DNA of 64,000 nt from Caulobacter sp. 17J65-9 (GTDB lineage: Bacteria; Pseudomonadota; Alphaproteobacteria; Caulobacterales; Caulobacteraceae). This document shows, in pieces, positions 62,857 to 64,000 of this stretch (positions are counted from its first letter, which is position 1; each line of letters opens with the position of its first letter). Both the position numbers and the translations under genes were made by a program. The DNA lies in NCBI RefSeq assembly GCF_010975005.1, contig NZ_JAAIVC010000006.1, forward strand, positions 1 through 64,000. Reading direction: 5' to 3'. The notes under the pieces were generated by a model. That model was given only the letters and a program-made list of their open reading frames with translations. It was not told the origin of the DNA and searched no databases.

Positions 62857-62861
62857 AGAGA

Positions 62862-64000
<1,139 letters not shown>

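Overview
The window is about 64 kb of uniformly GC-rich DNA with dense genes, 4-base ATGA stop/start overlaps and long antisense shadow frames. A holdfast (hfs) polysaccharide locus, TonB-dependent receptors and an MCO-CopB-CopC copper operon point to an alphaproteobacterium of the order Caulobacterales (Caulobacter or Phenylobacterium type). This placement is inferred from gene content; no rRNA is present.

Layout. 0-5 kb: the end of an L,D-transpeptidase gene, a PliG-type lysozyme inhibitor, a less GC-rich patch with a possible toxin gene followed by two paralogous possible immunity genes, tRNA-Ser(GCT), and a secreted protein. 5-15.6 kb: a YkgJ-type cysteine-cluster protein and the holdfast locus, made of hfsE-F-G-H plus an extra glycosyltransferase on the plus strand and hfsA-hfsB plus a two-domain AAA+ ATPase on the minus strand. 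15.7-26.2 kb: a copper-handling island with a multicopper oxidase/CopB/CopC operon ending in a 49-residue secreted Cys-pair peptide, a CnrYXH-like ECF sigma module, a PepSY protein, an AraC regulator, two metallothionein-like genes, a receiver protein, a P1B copper ATPase and CueR. Four promoters carry CueR-type 19-bp-spaced dyads. 26.3 kb: an hfsD-like export lipoprotein on the far side of the island and on the opposite strand from hfsA.

27-35 kb: two tandem TonB-dependent receptors of identical length, a DgkA-type kinase, a Gre-family factor and small envelope proteins. 35-40 kb: a class A beta-lactamase divergent from an AmpR-like regulator, a HI0933-family flavoprotein and small proteins. 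40-46 kb: a DUF4129-DUF4350-MoxR-DUF58-SpoIIM-RDD operon. 46-50.4 kb: five tandem paralogous membrane proteins. 50.5-64 kb: a second HI0933-family flavoprotein, a large zinc metalloprotease, a GH16 hydrolase, a secreted alpha/beta hydrolase, an ABC exporter, small proteins and two tandem TPR proteins, the last cut by the window edge.

How the genes work together: HfsE starts the lipid-linked holdfast repeat, HfsG and the extra transferase extend it, HfsF flips it, HfsH deacetylates it, and HfsA/B/D form the export path. In the copper island, cytoplasmic Cu(I) sensed by CueR should switch on the P1B exporter, the periplasmic oxidase operon, an AraC regulator and a cytoplasmic thiol-rich buffer, while the ECF module probably senses metal in the periplasm.

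At least four dispersed inverted-repeat elements with CTTCTCCC...GGGAGAAG ends lie between genes, along with two other repeat types. No gap without a gene exceeds about 300 bases. The largest (3649-3928, 4768-5047, 32027-32322, 54746-55030, 62574-62861) hold promoters or these repeats; in 4021-4272 I see nothing recognisable. No CRISPR array, transposase or integrase was seen.
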